Origin: Rhizobium rhododendri
Lineage (GTDB): Bacteria > Pseudomonadota > Alphaproteobacteria > Rhizobiales > Rhizobiaceae
Reading direction: 5' to 3'
DNA length: 64,000 nucleotides
Assembly (NCBI RefSeq): GCF_007000325.2
Contig: NZ_CP117267.1
Coordinates: forward strand, 1,860,001 to 1,924,000
Shown: in pieces, positions 9,330 through 18,659 of the stretch
How the letters are laid out: each line of letters opens with the position of its first letter
Position numbering within the stretch: the stretch's first letter is position 1
Program-made: the position numbers and the translations under genes
Notes under the pieces: model-generated
Database searches by the model: none
Seen by the model: only the letters and a program-made list of their open reading frames with translations
Told to the model about the DNA's origin: nothing

Positions 9330-10559
9330 ATGGACCGCTTCAACGCTCGACGCACTGCACTCGCGATGATCTTCGCATCAACAATGGCAGGTGCTGCCGC
9401 GGCCCAGACGAGCGCCCCGGCCCCGCAGAACCCGACACCGGCAGCCGCCTGCGGCGGTGACCTCTCCACATTTCTCGAAGGCGTCAAGGCCGATGCGATC
9501 AATGCAGGCGTAACCCCGGAAGCCGCCGAAAAGACGGTCGCCGGCGCCCAGATCGACCCCAAGGTCCTCGCCCGCGACCGCGCCCAGGGCGTCTTCAAGC
9601 AGACCTTCCTCGAATTCTCGCAGCGCACCGTCAGCCAGGCGCGCCTCGATATCGGCCGCAAGAAGATGGCGCAGTACGCCGACGTCTTCGCGCGCGCCGA
9701 GAAGGAACATGGCGTGCCGGCCGGCGTCATCACCGCCTTCTGGGCCATGGAAACCGACTTCGGTGCCGTGCAGGGCGATTTCAACACCCGCAACGCTCTC
9801 GTCACGCTCGCCCATGACTGCCGCCGCCCGGACCGCTTCCGCGAACAGCTGATCGCGCTCAGTGAACTCGTCCAGCGCAACGATGTCGAACCTGCAACGA
9901 CCCAGGGCGCCTGGGCTGGCGAGATCGGCCAGACGCAGCTGCTGCCAAAGACCATCATCGCTTATGGCGAGGACGGCGATGGCGACGGCCTGGTAAAATT
10001 GCGCGAGAGCGCCCCGGACGTCATCCTGACGACTGCCAACTTCCTGCAGTCGCTGGGCTTCCAGCGCGGCCAGCCCTGGCTCCAGGAGGTGACGCTTCCG
10101 GCGACGCTTCCATATGAAAAATCAGGCATCGGTGGCACCATGACCGCCGCCGACTGGTTCGCCCTCGGTGTCAAGCCACGCGACGGCAACACCTCCTTCG
10201 GCAATCTGGTCTCTGCGCTGATCCTGCCGCAGGGCCGCTTCGGCCCGGCCTTCCTCACCTACCCCAATTTCAACGTCTACCTCGCATGGAACCAGTCGTT
10301 CATCTACACGACGTCGGCCGCCTATCTCGCAACCCGCTTCGCAGGCGCTCCGACCTATAACAAGGGCACGCCCGAGAAGGGCCTGAGCGACACCGACATG
10401 CGTGCGCTCCAGACCAAGCTTAAGGCGCACGGCTACGACGTCGGCGAGATCGACGGTATCCTCGGCTCCGGCACCCGCATTGCCATCCAGAAAGAACAGT
10501 TCCGCCTCGGCCTCCCCGCCGACGGCTGGGCCACGGAAGCGCTGCTGAACGCGCTCTGA
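9330..10559 (+). CDS. Lytic murein transglycosylase (MltB family) with peptidoglycan-binding domain
   Basis: 409 residues. A cleavable signal ends near AAAAQT. The SLT_2/MltB catalytic domain follows, with FWAMETDFGAVQGDFNTRNAL containing the catalytic Glu, then EIGQTQLLPKTI. The C-terminal 60 residues (LSDTDMRALQTKLKAHGYD to the end) form a PG_binding_1 repeat. It cleaves murein glycan strands in the periplasm. The frame is open from 9285; the ATG at 9330 is preceded by GAGGA and gives the signal peptide. The family and domain order match the usual rhizobial lytic murein transglycosylases. Confidence 0.9.
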   Translation: MDRFNARRTALAMIFASTMAGAAAAQTSAPAPQNPTPAAACGGDLSTFLEGVKADAINAGVTPEAAEKTVAGAQIDPKVLARDRAQGVFKQTFLEFSQRTVSQARLDIGRKKMAQYADVFARAEKEHGVPAGVITAFWAMETDFGAVQGDFNTRNALVTLAHDCRRPDRFREQLIALSELVQRNDVEPATTQGAWAGEIGQTQLLPKTIIAYGEDGDGDGLVKLRESAPDVILTTANFLQSLGFQRGQPWLQEVTLPATLPYEKSGIGGTMTAADWFALGVKPRDGNTSFGNLVSALILPQGRFGPAFLTYPNFNVYLAWNQSFIYTTSAAYLATRFAGAPTYNKGTPEKGLSDTDMRALQTKLKAHGYDVGEIDGILGSGTRIAIQKEQFRLGLPADGWATEALLNAL

Positions 10560-10790
10560 GGACGGAGACTGCCGAGGAATACGGGGGCGGCTCTGAAGGT
10601 CGCCCTTGGAATGACTGTCGGCATCAATGCGCGAGTACCTACACATCAAGTTTCAGCAGCCTTCGCCTTGGAGACGTCAGAGGGTTGGTAGGCAGACTTC
10701 ATCCAAGACCGGCGACTTCACGGCATCGAAAAGATCAGGCACAAAGCTCGCGGCTTCACTGGAATTTTCCAACTGTCGAAACAGGAACGC

Positions 10791-11381
10791 ATGGGCATTT
10801 TGATTTCCGGCAGTTCCAACGTAGGCAAGACGACATTGGCGACACGCCTTGCCCGCCAGCTTGGATGTGACATGATTTCAACGGATAGCCTCGCCCGTCA
10901 TCCCGGGCGCCCTTGGCCGGAGGTACGGCCGCCTGTCGCTGAATATTATTCACGGCTTTCCGATGAGACCATCTATTGGTTTCTAAGGGTTCATCACGAA
11001 AACATCTGGCCGGCAATACGGCAGCAGATTGACGCCAGGGTCCATGCCAGAACACCTTTTATAATCGAAGGCTCTGCACTTCGCCCCGAGTTTATAGCTC
11101 CGCTTGTCTCTAACGAAATATCTCCTGTTTTCCTGTATGCTGACAACGACCTCCTTAGGGAAAGAATGCGATCCGAGGCCGAATATGCCCAGCGCGATCA
11201 AGCTGGACGCAGCATCATCGACAAATTCATAGACCGATCCTTGCGCGACAATTCGGAAATGCACCTCGCCGCTCGCAGCCATGACATCACCATCGTCGAC
11301 ACCTCAGACGCCGTCGCCGTATCCAATCTGTGTGACGAGCTCGTAAGGCGGGAGCTCAGTGCAAGCTCACGACAATCCTGA
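10791..11381 (+). CDS. P-loop kinase-like nucleoside/sugar kinase fold protein
   Basis: 196 residues beginning directly with a Walker A loop (ISGSSNVGKTTLATRLA) and followed by a strand ending in Asp-Ser-Leu (ISTDSLARHPGRPW), as in small-molecule kinases of the AAA_33/zeta-toxin/shikimate-kinase type. A lid-like Arg-rich segment (LLRERMRSEAEYAQRDQ) fits a phosphotransferase. The substrate is unknown and no partner gene is adjacent. AGGAA lies before the ATG. Codon use is less GC-biased than that of its neighbours (for example FYADND and SNEIS segments), so it may be an accessory gene. Confidence 0.6.
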   Translation: MGILISGSSNVGKTTLATRLARQLGCDMISTDSLARHPGRPWPEVRPPVAEYYSRLSDETIYWFLRVHHENIWPAIRQQIDARVHARTPFIIEGSALRPEFIAPLVSNEISPVFLYADNDLLRERMRSEAEYAQRDQAGRSIIDKFIDRSLRDNSEMHLAARSHDITIVDTSDAVAVSNLCDELVRRELSASSRQS

Positions 11382-11539
11382 GTTTCCCAATAAAGCGGGG
11401 GATTGTTTAGGATCTCCTCACCGCCCCCCTTCACCACCACCCACGCCCCCAAACCAACACCCCTTGCACGGCAAGCGGGAATCGGGTGGATGCGGTGGCG
11501 GGAGCTGCGATTGTGTTGCTTTGGACTGGAGGAGCCGGG

Positions 11540-12460
11540 ATGGAAGCTGACAATCGCATGAATGCGCTGACCTGGGGGCTGCTTGTGCTCCTCAGCCTGA
11601 TCTGGGGCGGGTCTTTCTTCTTTGCGCGTATCGCTGTGCACGATGTACCGCCGTTCACGCTGGTCTTCCTGCGGCTGATTTTGGCCGCCGCGGCGCTGCA
11701 TCTCTATATCGGTGGCCGATACGGTATCTACGGCCTGCTGCGCAGCCACTGGCGGCAATTCTTGCTGCTCGGGCTGATCAACAACGCCATCCCCCACGCC
11801 ATGATCTTTCTCGGCGAGACCGAGATTGGCGCCGGCCTTGCCTCGGTGCTGAACGCCACGACGCCGATCTGGACGGTCATCGTCGCCCATTACGCGACGC
11901 AGGACGAGAAGCCCGGTCGGGCGAAAATCATCGGCTGCTTCGTCGGGCTGATAGGCACCGTCGTGCTGGTGGGGCCGGGAGCGCTGGATGCCGCAGGTGC
12001 GCCGCTCTGGGCGCTGCTGTTGCCCATCGTCGCCGCCATGTCCTATGGCCTTGCCGGCGTCTATTCCAAGCGCTTCAAGGGCATCCCCGCGCCGGTGACC
12101 GCCGCAGGCCAGCTGACCGGCTCGTCGCTCATCATGCTGCCGGTTTCGCTGCTGGTCGATCAACCCTGGACGCTCGCCATGCCGCCGATGCAGACGATTG
12201 CTGCCATTGTCGCCCTGGCCCTTCTGTCGACCGCCTTCGCCTACATTCTCTATTTCCGCATCATGACGCTTGCCGGCGCCACCAACACGTCGTTGGTCAC
12301 CTTGCTGGTTCCACCGAGCGCTATCCTGTTAGGATTCGTCTTCCTGGGAGAGCGGCTCGGCGCCACCCAGGTGGCCGGCATGCTGCTGATCGGGCTCGGC
12401 CTTGTTATCCTCGACGGACGGCTTTTTTCGCGCAGCAGACCGTCGGCAGCAAAGACCTGA
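11540..12460 (+). CDS. DMT-superfamily (EamA) transporter
   Basis: 306 residues with ten predicted helices in two EamA repeats. The first helix contains SLIWGGSFFFARIAV, the canonical WG.sf motif of the family, and the second repeat begins around ALLLPIVAAMSYGLAGVYSKRF. It is an inner membrane exporter of unknown substrate. The ATG at 11540 follows GGAGGAGCCGGG with a 7-base gap. The frame is open from 11486, but those upstream codons lack a ribosome site. Confidence 0.85.
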   Translation: MEADNRMNALTWGLLVLLSLIWGGSFFFARIAVHDVPPFTLVFLRLILAAAALHLYIGGRYGIYGLLRSHWRQFLLLGLINNAIPHAMIFLGETEIGAGLASVLNATTPIWTVIVAHYATQDEKPGRAKIIGCFVGLIGTVVLVGPGALDAAGAPLWALLLPIVAAMSYGLAGVYSKRFKGIPAPVTAAGQLTGSSLIMLPVSLLVDQPWTLAMPPMQTIAAIVALALLSTAFAYILYFRIMTLAGATNTSLVTLLVPPSAILLGFVFLGERLGATQVAGMLLIGLGLVILDGRLFSRSRPSAAKT

Positions 12461-12649
12461 GCCACGCCATGGCGTTAATCTGGCGTTAGCATTCGTAAAG
12501 AAATACACAATTATTTTGACGTTTAGAATCAACGGCTAACGACAAAACATTAGCGAATCTCGCACAGCCCGCTGCGGTGCAGTATGGAAATCGCTTTCGG
12601 GCGACATATTTGTGACATAGGCTTTAAGGGTTAACGGAGGAGGCAGACC

Positions 12650-12727
12650 ATGGGACTGACGCAATCCATCAACGTCCTTCTGATCAGTGCAGCATTTATG
12701 TTCGTCGTGACGATGCTATTCATCTGA
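12650..12727 (+). CDS. 25-residue single-helix membrane peptide
   Basis: A short gene with a very strong ribosome site (GGAGGAGGC, 5 bases before ATG) encodes MGLTQSINVLLISAAFMFV and six further residues, a single hydrophobic helix with no charged residue. It ends in TGA at 12725-12727 and is followed 70 bases later by a good rho-independent terminator, so it looks like a complete transcription unit. I recognise the pattern as a small leaderless membrane peptide common in Rhizobiaceae but know no function. Real translation is inferred from the ribosome site and terminator. Confidence 0.55.
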   Translation: MGLTQSINVLLISAAFMFVVTMLFI

Positions 12728-12796
12728 GACGCCGCTCGCGGCTCGCCGCGACCGGAAATGCAGGCTTCTCTAAGCTTAACATGTGGGTTTGAAATG

Positions 12797-12828
12797 AGCG
12801 CCGGTCCTGAAAAGGCCGGCGCTTTTTC
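12797..12828 (+). terminator. Rho-independent terminator of the 25-residue peptide gene
   Basis: An 8-bp GC stem, AGCGCCGG pairing with CCGGCGCT, closes a 11-base loop and is followed by TTTTT. It lies 70 bases after the small gene and 6 bases before the metF stop on the opposite strand. Confidence 0.75.
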
Positions 12829-12833
12829 GTGGT

Positions 12834-13739
12834 TCAAGCAGCAGCGCCGGCCGCCTCTGCGATCTTCGTGCGCTTGAAACCCAGCCGCTCGAGCACGGCG
12901 CCGACCAGAGGAGCGCGGTTCATCGTGTAGAGATGAAATTCCCGGTGGCCGCGACGCACGAGGTCCTCGATCTGCTCTGCCGCGACATCGGCCGCCACCT
13001 TGGCCCGCTCTTCAGGCTTGTCGTCGAGCCCGGCAAAGCGTTCGTCCAGATAGGACGGGATACTAGTGCCGCACATGCCGGCAAAGCGCTTCAGCTGCGT
13101 CAGGTTCTGGATCGGCATGATGCCCGGCAGCACGGGAATGGCGATACCAGCCGCCCGCACCCGCTCCATGTAGGTCTCGAAGACGTCATTGTCGAAAAAG
13201 AACTGGGTCAGGGCACGGTCGGCGCCGTTGTCGGCCTTGCGCTTCAGCATGTCGATATCGGCAGCCGTGTCGCGGCTTTCCGGGTGCTTCTCCGGATAGG
13301 CAGACACCGAGATCTCGAAATCGCCGATATCGCGCAAGCCCGCCACCAGCGCTGCGGCATTCTCGTAGCCGCCGGGATGTGGCTGGTAAGCGGTGCCGAT
13401 GCCGCCGGGCGGATCGCCGCGAAGGGCAACGAAGTGCCTGACGCCGGCCGCACGCAACTCATCGACGACCCGGTGTGTGTCTTCGCGCGTGGCACTGACG
13501 CAGGTGAGATGCGAGGCAGTCGGCAGTGGCGTCTCGGCGATCATCCTGCGCACGGTATTCAGCGTCGGCGCCTTGGTCGAACCGCCGGCCCCATAGGTGA
13601 CGGAGACGAATTCGGGCTGCCATTCCGTCAGCTCCGTGATGGCGGCCCAAAGCTGGCCTTCCATGTCGGGTGTCTTTGGCGGAAAGAACTCGAAGGAGAT
13701 GCTGACGTCGCTGCGCCCTGTGTCCGGTGTAGAAGTCAT
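12834..13739 (-). CDS. metF: Methylenetetrahydrofolate reductase
   Basis: 301 residues, the size of bacterial MetF. The N-terminal strand reads SISFEFFPPKT with the catalytic Glu, then SVTYGAGGS, HLTCVS, ALRGDPP and QFFFDNDVF, all standard MetF barrel motifs that bind FAD and folate. It reduces 5,10-methylenetetrahydrofolate to 5-methyltetrahydrofolate, the methyl donor for MetH encoded at 55.5-59.3 kb. The start lies one base after the stop of the upstream ArsR-methyltransferase gene, so the two form an operon under the palindromic operator at 14784. Confidence 0.95.
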   Translation of the reverse strand: MTSTPDTGRSDVSISFEFFPPKTPDMEGQLWAAITELTEWQPEFVSVTYGAGGSTKAPTLNTVRRMIAETPLPTASHLTCVSATREDTHRVVDELRAAGVRHFVALRGDPPGGIGTAYQPHPGGYENAAALVAGLRDIGDFEISVSAYPEKHPESRDTAADIDMLKRKADNGADRALTQFFFDNDVFETYMERVRAAGIAIPVLPGIMPIQNLTQLKRFAGMCGTSIPSYLDERFAGLDDKPEERAKVAADVAAEQIEDLVRRGHREFHLYTMNRAPLVGAVLERLGFKRTKIAEAAGAAA

Positions 13740-13740
13740 G

Positions 13741-14766
13741 TCAGGCCCTCTTTTCTGCGCGTAATGCTGGTTGACGGCTTTCACTGGTCGCGATCAGCAG
13801 GCGCGGATCGCGCGCCACCCAGATCGTTACCGTCAGATCCTCGCCACTCTGCTTTCCGGAATGAAGGTCCCTGACCTCCTCGAGCTCCAGTCCGGCCTTC
13901 TTCAACCACTCCTCCATCGTCGCGTGGCTGAAGCCGAGGCGGAGATGTGCATGGTCGTCGCGCAGGTATTCCAGCGCGTGCGGGGCGAGATCGACGATCA
14001 CCAGCCGGCCGCCCGGCCGCAGCATGCGCGCCGCCTCGCCGATCGCAAGTTCCGGCTGGTAGAGAAAATGCAGTACCTGATGAATGGTGATCAGGTCGAA
14101 ATCCTGCGCCTCGAGCGGCAGATTGAAGATATCCCCGTGCCGCACCGAGGCGGTTGTGATATTCGCCTTGTCGAGATTGGCCCGTGCGACTGCCAGCATG
14201 TCGCGGCTGGCATCGACGCCGATGGCGCGGCGGTAGACGCCGGACAGCAGCTGAAGCATGCGCCCCGTTCCCGTCCCGAGATCGAGAAACGTGTCGATCG
14301 GCCGGGTACCGATCAGCTGCTTCAGCGCAGCGTCGACATCCTCGTCGGCCACATGCAGACGGCGGAGCTCATCCCATTCGGCAGCGTTGTGGCTGAAATA
14401 GGCCTGGGCGCGCTCAGCGCGTACATGCTTCACCGAACCGAGACGTTCGCTGTCGCGCAGCAGGACAGGGTCACTCTCGTCGGCATGGCGCAGCAGCGTG
14501 CGGGCGAGATGCACGGCAGCACCATCCTGCTTCAGGCGGAAATAGGCCCAGGCGCCTTCCTGGTAGCGATCGATCAGGCCCGCCTCGCCCAGAAGCTTCA
14601 GATGCCGGGAAATACGCGGCTGGGATTGGCCGAGGATTTCGGTGAGGTCGGTGACCGTCAAATCGCCGGCGGCCAGCAGCGCCAGCAGCCGGAGCCGCGT
14701 CGGCTCGCCCGCTGCTTTCAGGACATCGACCAGCCCCTCGAGACCAAATTTAACAAGATCCGCCAT
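13741..14766 (-). CDS. ArsR-family regulator fused to a SAM-dependent methyltransferase domain (SahR-like)
   Basis: 341 residues. Residues 10-90 form an ArsR winged helix (EPTRLRLLALLAAGDLTVTDLTEILGQSQPRISRHLKLL). Residues about 140-260 form a class I methyltransferase domain with motif I FLDLGTGTGRMLQLL. ArsR regulators of this kind (the SahR group) sense methionine-cycle metabolites, S-adenosylhomocysteine in the characterised cases, and repress methionine-cycle genes. The gene sits directly before metF and behind a 20-base palindrome that recurs perfectly before metH, so it probably controls both. Whether the methyltransferase domain is catalytic or only a ligand sensor is open. The ATG at 14766 was preferred to the upstream TTG. 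Confidence 0.85.
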   Translation of the reverse strand: MADLVKFGLEGLVDVLKAAGEPTRLRLLALLAAGDLTVTDLTEILGQSQPRISRHLKLLGEAGLIDRYQEGAWAYFRLKQDGAAVHLARTLLRHADESDPVLLRDSERLGSVKHVRAERAQAYFSHNAAEWDELRRLHVADEDVDAALKQLIGTRPIDTFLDLGTGTGRMLQLLSGVYRRAIGVDASRDMLAVARANLDKANITTASVRHGDIFNLPLEAQDFDLITIHQVLHFLYQPELAIGEAARMLRPGGRLVIVDLAPHALEYLRDDHAHLRLGFSHATMEEWLKKAGLELEEVRDLHSGKQSGEDLTVTIWVARDPRLLIATSESRQPALRAEKRA

Positions 14767-14783
14767 ACACTCACCCAATCAAG

Positions 14784-14803
14784 ACATAAACATATCTTTA
14801 TGT
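14784..14803. promoter_or_regulatory. Palindromic operator of the sahR-like/metF operon
   Basis: ACATAAACATATCTTTATGT, a 20-base palindrome with one mismatched pair, 18 bases before the regulator's start. It differs from the perfect palindrome upstream of metH at one base. Such a site is expected for a dimeric ArsR protein and suggests autoregulation. Confidence 0.75.
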
Positions 14804-14884
14804 GATTGAGGGCAATGGCGCAAGTGGGAAATGGAAGGTCGCTACTGTCAGATGCGAGCCGGTGAACCGGCAGTTCAGGGCCGC

Positions 14885-14911
14885 AAATGAAACCCCCCGC
14901 GGCTGCGGGGG
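14885..14911 (-). terminator. Terminator downstream of ettA
   Basis: On the minus strand CCCCCGC, a 4-base loop and GCGGGGG form a strong stem 34 bases after the ettA stop, followed by GTTTCATTT. The U-tract is weak, so efficiency is uncertain. Confidence 0.55.
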
Positions 14912-14944
14912 ATCTCGAATTTGTGTAGCGCGCGCCGGTGGCGA

Positions 14945-16594
14945 TCAGCGCGTCAGACGCTTGTAGGCCTGGCTGCTCGGGTTCAACGCATCGGCGCCGA
15001 GGCGGCGGATCTTGTCCTGCTCGTAGTCCTCGAAGTTGCCTTCGAACCATTCGACATGGCTGTCACCCTCGAAGGCGAGGATGTGGGTCGCCAGCCGGTC
15101 GAGGAACATGCGATCATGGCTGATGATGATGGCGCAGCCGGCAAAGGATTCCAGCGCGCTTTCCAGCGCACCGAGCGTTTCGGTATCGAGGTCGTTGGTC
15201 GGTTCGTCGAGAAGCAGCACGTTGCCGCCAGCCTTCAGCATCTTGGCAAGATGCACGCGGTTGCGCTGGCCGCCGGAAAGATTGCCGACCTTCTGCTGCT
15301 GGTCACCACCCTTGAAGTTGAACGCGCCACAATAAGCTCTTGAATTCATGTCGAACTTGCCGAGCTTGATGATTTCGGCGCCGCCCGAGATTTCTTCCCA
15401 GACGGTCTTCGAGCCATCCAGTGCATCGCGGCTCTGGTCGACATAGCCGAGTTGCACGGTGTCGCCGATGCGGATGGTGCCGGCATCGGGCTTTTCCTGG
15501 CCGGTGATCATCTTGAACAACGTCGTCTTGCCGGCGCCGTTCGGGCCGATGATGCCGACGATGCCACCGGGCGGCAGCTTGATCGACAAGTCCTTGATCA
15601 GCAGCTCGTCGCCGAACCCCTTGGAAACGTTCTCCATCTCGATGACAACCTGGCCGAGACGCTCGCTGACCGGGATGATGATCTGGGCGTCGCCGGGACG
15701 CTGCTTCTCGGCGGCATCGACCAGCTGTTCGTAGGACTTGATACGGGCTTTGGATTTAGCCTGGCGAGCCTTCGGGCTGGAGGCGATCCATTCCTGTTCG
15801 CGCGAGATCGCCTTCTGACGTCCTGCCTCTTCGCGGTTTTCCTGCTGCATGCGCTTTGCCTTGGCAAGCAGGTAGGCGGAGTAGTTGCCTTCATAAGGAA
15901 TGCCGCGGCCACGGTCGAGCTCGAGGATCCAGCCGGTGACGTTGTCGAGGAAGTAGCGATCGTGGGTAATCATCATCACGGCGCCGGGATAGGCGCGCAG
16001 GTGCTTTTCGAGCCAGGCGATGGTCTCGGCATCCAGATGGTTGGTCGGTTCGTCGAGGAGCAGCAGGTCCGGCTGCGACAGTAGCAACCGGCAGAGCGCA
16101 ACGCGACGGCGCTCACCGCCCGACAGGCTTGTGACTTCCGATTCAGGCGGCGGGCAACGGAGCGCATCCATCGCCATTTCGACCTGACTTTCGAGGTCCC
16201 ATAGGTTCTGGCTGTCGATGATATCCTGGAGCTTCGAGCCTTCTTCGGCCGTCTCGTCGGAGTAGTTCATCATCAGTTCGTTGTAGCGCTCGAGCACGGC
16301 CGTCTTCTTGGCAACGCCTTCCATGACGTTTTCGCGCACCGTCTTGGTCTCGTCGAGATGCGGCTCCTGCTCGAGATAGCCAAGGGTCGCGCCTTCCGCG
16401 AGCCAGGCTTCCCCGGTGAATTCCTTGTCCAGGCCGGCGATGATCTTGAGAACGGTCGACTTACCCGCGCCGTTCGGGCCGAGGATGCCGATCTTGGCAT
16501 CGGGGTAGAACGACAGGTTGACGTTCTCGAGGATTTTCTTGGCGCCGTAAGACTTGTTGAGTCCCGACATGTGATAGATGAATTGACGTGCCAT
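14945..16594 (-). CDS. ettA: Energy-dependent translational throttle protein EttA (ABC-F)
   Basis: 549 residues with two ABC ATPase domains and no membrane part. Walker A loops GPNGAGKST (about residue 39) and GPNGAGKTT (about 350), signatures LSGGERRRVAL and LSGGQRNRVHL, and Walker B LLLDEPTNHLDAE and LLLDEPTNDLDTE are all present. The inter-domain linker (KAKRMQQENREEAGRQKAISREQEW) is the helical arm of the EttA group. EttA binds the ribosomal E site and gates entry into elongation according to the ATP/ADP ratio. Length and start MARQFIYHM fit EttA closely. Confidence 0.93.
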   Translation of the reverse strand: MARQFIYHMSGLNKSYGAKKILENVNLSFYPDAKIGILGPNGAGKSTVLKIIAGLDKEFTGEAWLAEGATLGYLEQEPHLDETKTVRENVMEGVAKKTAVLERYNELMMNYSDETAEEGSKLQDIIDSQNLWDLESQVEMAMDALRCPPPESEVTSLSGGERRRVALCRLLLSQPDLLLLDEPTNHLDAETIAWLEKHLRAYPGAVMMITHDRYFLDNVTGWILELDRGRGIPYEGNYSAYLLAKAKRMQQENREEAGRQKAISREQEWIASSPKARQAKSKARIKSYEQLVDAAEKQRPGDAQIIIPVSERLGQVVIEMENVSKGFGDELLIKDLSIKLPPGGIVGIIGPNGAGKTTLFKMITGQEKPDAGTIRIGDTVQLGYVDQSRDALDGSKTVWEEISGGAEIIKLGKFDMNSRAYCGAFNFKGGDQQQKVGNLSGGQRNRVHLAKMLKAGGNVLLLDEPTNDLDTETLGALESALESFAGCAIIISHDRMFLDRLATHILAFEGDSHVEWFEGNFEDYEQDKIRRLGADALNPSSQAYKRLTR

Positions 16595-16794
16595 TGCTGG
16601 GCTTCTCCTAGGCGCAAGAGATCTGGGTTTGAGCCGCTATGTAAGGGAAACCACGCCGCGCGGCAACGCCGAAACCGGCCTTGCGCCGCATTTGTCGACC
16701 ATCGGGGTGACGCAATCAGCCAAACCGCCGACGTCCAAGCCTGACCCGCCGCTGACGATACCCATCGGACAACGCCACCGCGCAGTCAGAAATC

Positions 16795-17544
16795 CTAGCG
16801 GCCGACGGCCTGCACCAGACCTTCGCTGCAGCCGAACGCGGTACTACCGGCGCCCTGGATCAGCTTGCCCAGCCTCGGACCACTCTCGCCGGGCGATACC
16901 GCATCCTGCGACAAGCCGATGGTGAGCTCCGAAATCACCCGGGCGCTGCCGTTTCCGCGGCAGCTCATCTTGACGCGGTCACTGGCACCCTGGCCAAAAC
17001 TTTTGTCGAATGCGGCCTTGATGCGTTCGGCATCCAGCGTCTTGCCGACGTTCGCCGCAAACAGCGCGCCGACGGCAGATGCGTTCAATTCATCGATCAG
17101 TGACACGGCAGTGCCGAAATAGGCGTCTGCCGAGAGTTTCGTGCAGGTTCCGTGCTTCAGCCACTCATGGCGCTCGAGGCCAGACTGCGTGCCCGGCATT
17201 GCCTTGCCGAGAGCGGCCTTGGTCGCCGCCGACAGTTCGACGGCAGGCAGGCTGTCCCAGCCATGACTGCGGTCGGCCTGTTGCAGCGCATCCGGCACAC
17301 CGCAATAGTTCTGCCGCATCGGCCAGAGCCCGTGCAGCGAGAGGTGGGTGGCATCGAAGCCGTTGGCACTCTCGTCCCGGCACTCGGCTTTCTCAGCGTT
17401 GGTAGCGCAGAATGCCGGCTCCCAGCTGGCCGCAAGAATAAACCTAGTCTGTCCATCGCGCGCTTCGGCCGGAAGGGAGAGGCTGCCCAGCAAAACCGGC
17501 AGGCAGGAAAAAGCGGCCAGAAGCCTTAAAGAAACAACGCGCAT
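16795..17544 (-). CDS. Ribonuclease T2 family protein
   Basis: 249 residues. A signal peptide (LRLLAAFSCLPVLLGSLSLPAEA) is followed by a mature RNase T2 domain. Both catalytic segments are present: LHGLWP with the first His, and HEWLKHGTC with the second His and Lys. It should cleave single-stranded RNA non-specifically in the periplasm or outside, possibly to recover phosphate and nucleotides. The frame is open to 17712, but the ATG at 17544 starts the signal peptide. It is divergent from a lipase-like gene with a 166-base shared promoter region. Confidence 0.9.
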   Translation of the reverse strand: MRVVSLRLLAAFSCLPVLLGSLSLPAEARDGQTRFILAASWEPAFCATNAEKAECRDESANGFDATHLSLHGLWPMRQNYCGVPDALQQADRSHGWDSLPAVELSAATKAALGKAMPGTQSGLERHEWLKHGTCTKLSADAYFGTAVSLIDELNASAVGALFAANVGKTLDAERIKAAFDKSFGQGASDRVKMSCRGNGSARVISELTIGLSQDAVSPGESGPRLGKLIQGAGSTAFGCSEGLVQAVGR

Positions 17545-17710
17545 GACAATCCACCCCAGGAACAATAAGAGAACAAGTAAGCAGATCGCATCTTCCGTCG
17601 CAAGCTGTAAATTCCCCACCGCCGGATTATCATTATCCTGTGCGCCTCCCCGAAGTTGCATTGCAAAGTTCCAGCCATTGCCGTCAGGTGCACCGATGCG
17701 AGGAGATCCC

Positions 17711-18643
17711 ATGTTTCAAGAGATAAGACGGCACCAGAGCCCGACGGGCGCGGCACTTGCCTACCGTCATCAGCCCGCATCGGGCACGCCGCGCGGCATC
17801 CTTCTCGTGCTGCACGGGCTTGCCGAGCATTCCGGCCGCTACGGTCGCTTTGCCGAGGCGATGGCGGGCAACGGTTATCACGTCTACGCGCACGACCACC
17901 GTGGGCATGGCCGCACGAAAGCACCGGATGCGCCGCTTGGCCAGTTCGCCCGCAGCGATGGCGTGGTGTGCGTCATCGCGGACGTCATGGCGATGAGGTC
18001 GCTGGCCTCGGCTGACCACCCCGGCCTGCCTGTTGTCCTCTTCGGTCATTCCATGGGCGGACTGATCAGCCTTTCCGCCGCCATCGCCCATCCCGCAGAC
18101 TTCGATGCCGTCGCAGTGTGGAACTCGAACTTTCATCCCGGCCTCGCCGGACGGGCTGGACAGCTGATCCTCGGCATCGAGCGCATGCTTAAAGGCTCGG
18201 ATGTCCCGAGCGCCCTGCTACCGCGACTGACGTTCGGCGCCTGGGGGCAGTCCATCCCCGATCACCGGACGCCGTTCGATTGGTTGTCGACGGATGCGGC
18301 CGAGGTCGATGCATATATCGCCGACCCGCTCTCCGGCTTCGATGCCTGTGTATCGCTCTGGCGCGACTTGCTGGCCATGAGTTTTGCCGCACCTAGGCGA
18401 CGCCACCTCGCCCGGCTACCTCCCACACTCCCAATCCACCTGGTTGCTGGCGCGCAGGATCCGGCGACGGATTACGGTAAAGCCATAACCTGGCTGGCAA
18501 ACCGTTTGAAAGGATTCGACTTTTCGAATATCACAACGGAAATCTATAGCGAAATGCGGCACGAGACCCTGCATGAGGTCGATGCCAACAGGGCCACGGC
18601 GAACTTTGCCGCGTGGTGCGAACGCGTCTTGCCAAAGCCCTGA
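17711..18643 (+). CDS. Alpha/beta hydrolase (monoacylglycerol lipase / lysophospholipase-like)
   Basis: 310 residues of the Hydrolase_4/serine aminopeptidase S33 family. LVLHGLAEHSGRYGRFAEAM carries the HG oxyanion motif typical of monoacylglycerol lipases, YAHDHRGHGRT follows, and the nucleophile elbow is GHSMGG. The C-terminal His is in MRHETLHEVD. No signal peptide is visible, so it is cytosolic or peripheral. Lysophospholipids or monoacylglycerols are likely substrates by family. GAGGAGATCCC lies before ATG 17711. The DMT transporter follows after 16 bases in the same direction. Confidence 0.85.
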   Translation: MFQEIRRHQSPTGAALAYRHQPASGTPRGILLVLHGLAEHSGRYGRFAEAMAGNGYHVYAHDHRGHGRTKAPDAPLGQFARSDGVVCVIADVMAMRSLASADHPGLPVVLFGHSMGGLISLSAAIAHPADFDAVAVWNSNFHPGLAGRAGQLILGIERMLKGSDVPSALLPRLTFGAWGQSIPDHRTPFDWLSTDAAEVDAYIADPLSGFDACVSLWRDLLAMSFAAPRRRHLARLPPTLPIHLVAGAQDPATDYGKAITWLANRLKGFDFSNITTEIYSEMRHETLHEVDANRATANFAAWCERVLPKP

Positions 18644-18659
18644 CGCCGGAGGAATGTCG

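Noticed and set aside
10620-10790. Minus-strand frame of about 45 codons beside the P-loop gene
   Set aside because: No start, no family match that I recognise, and short enough to be chance.
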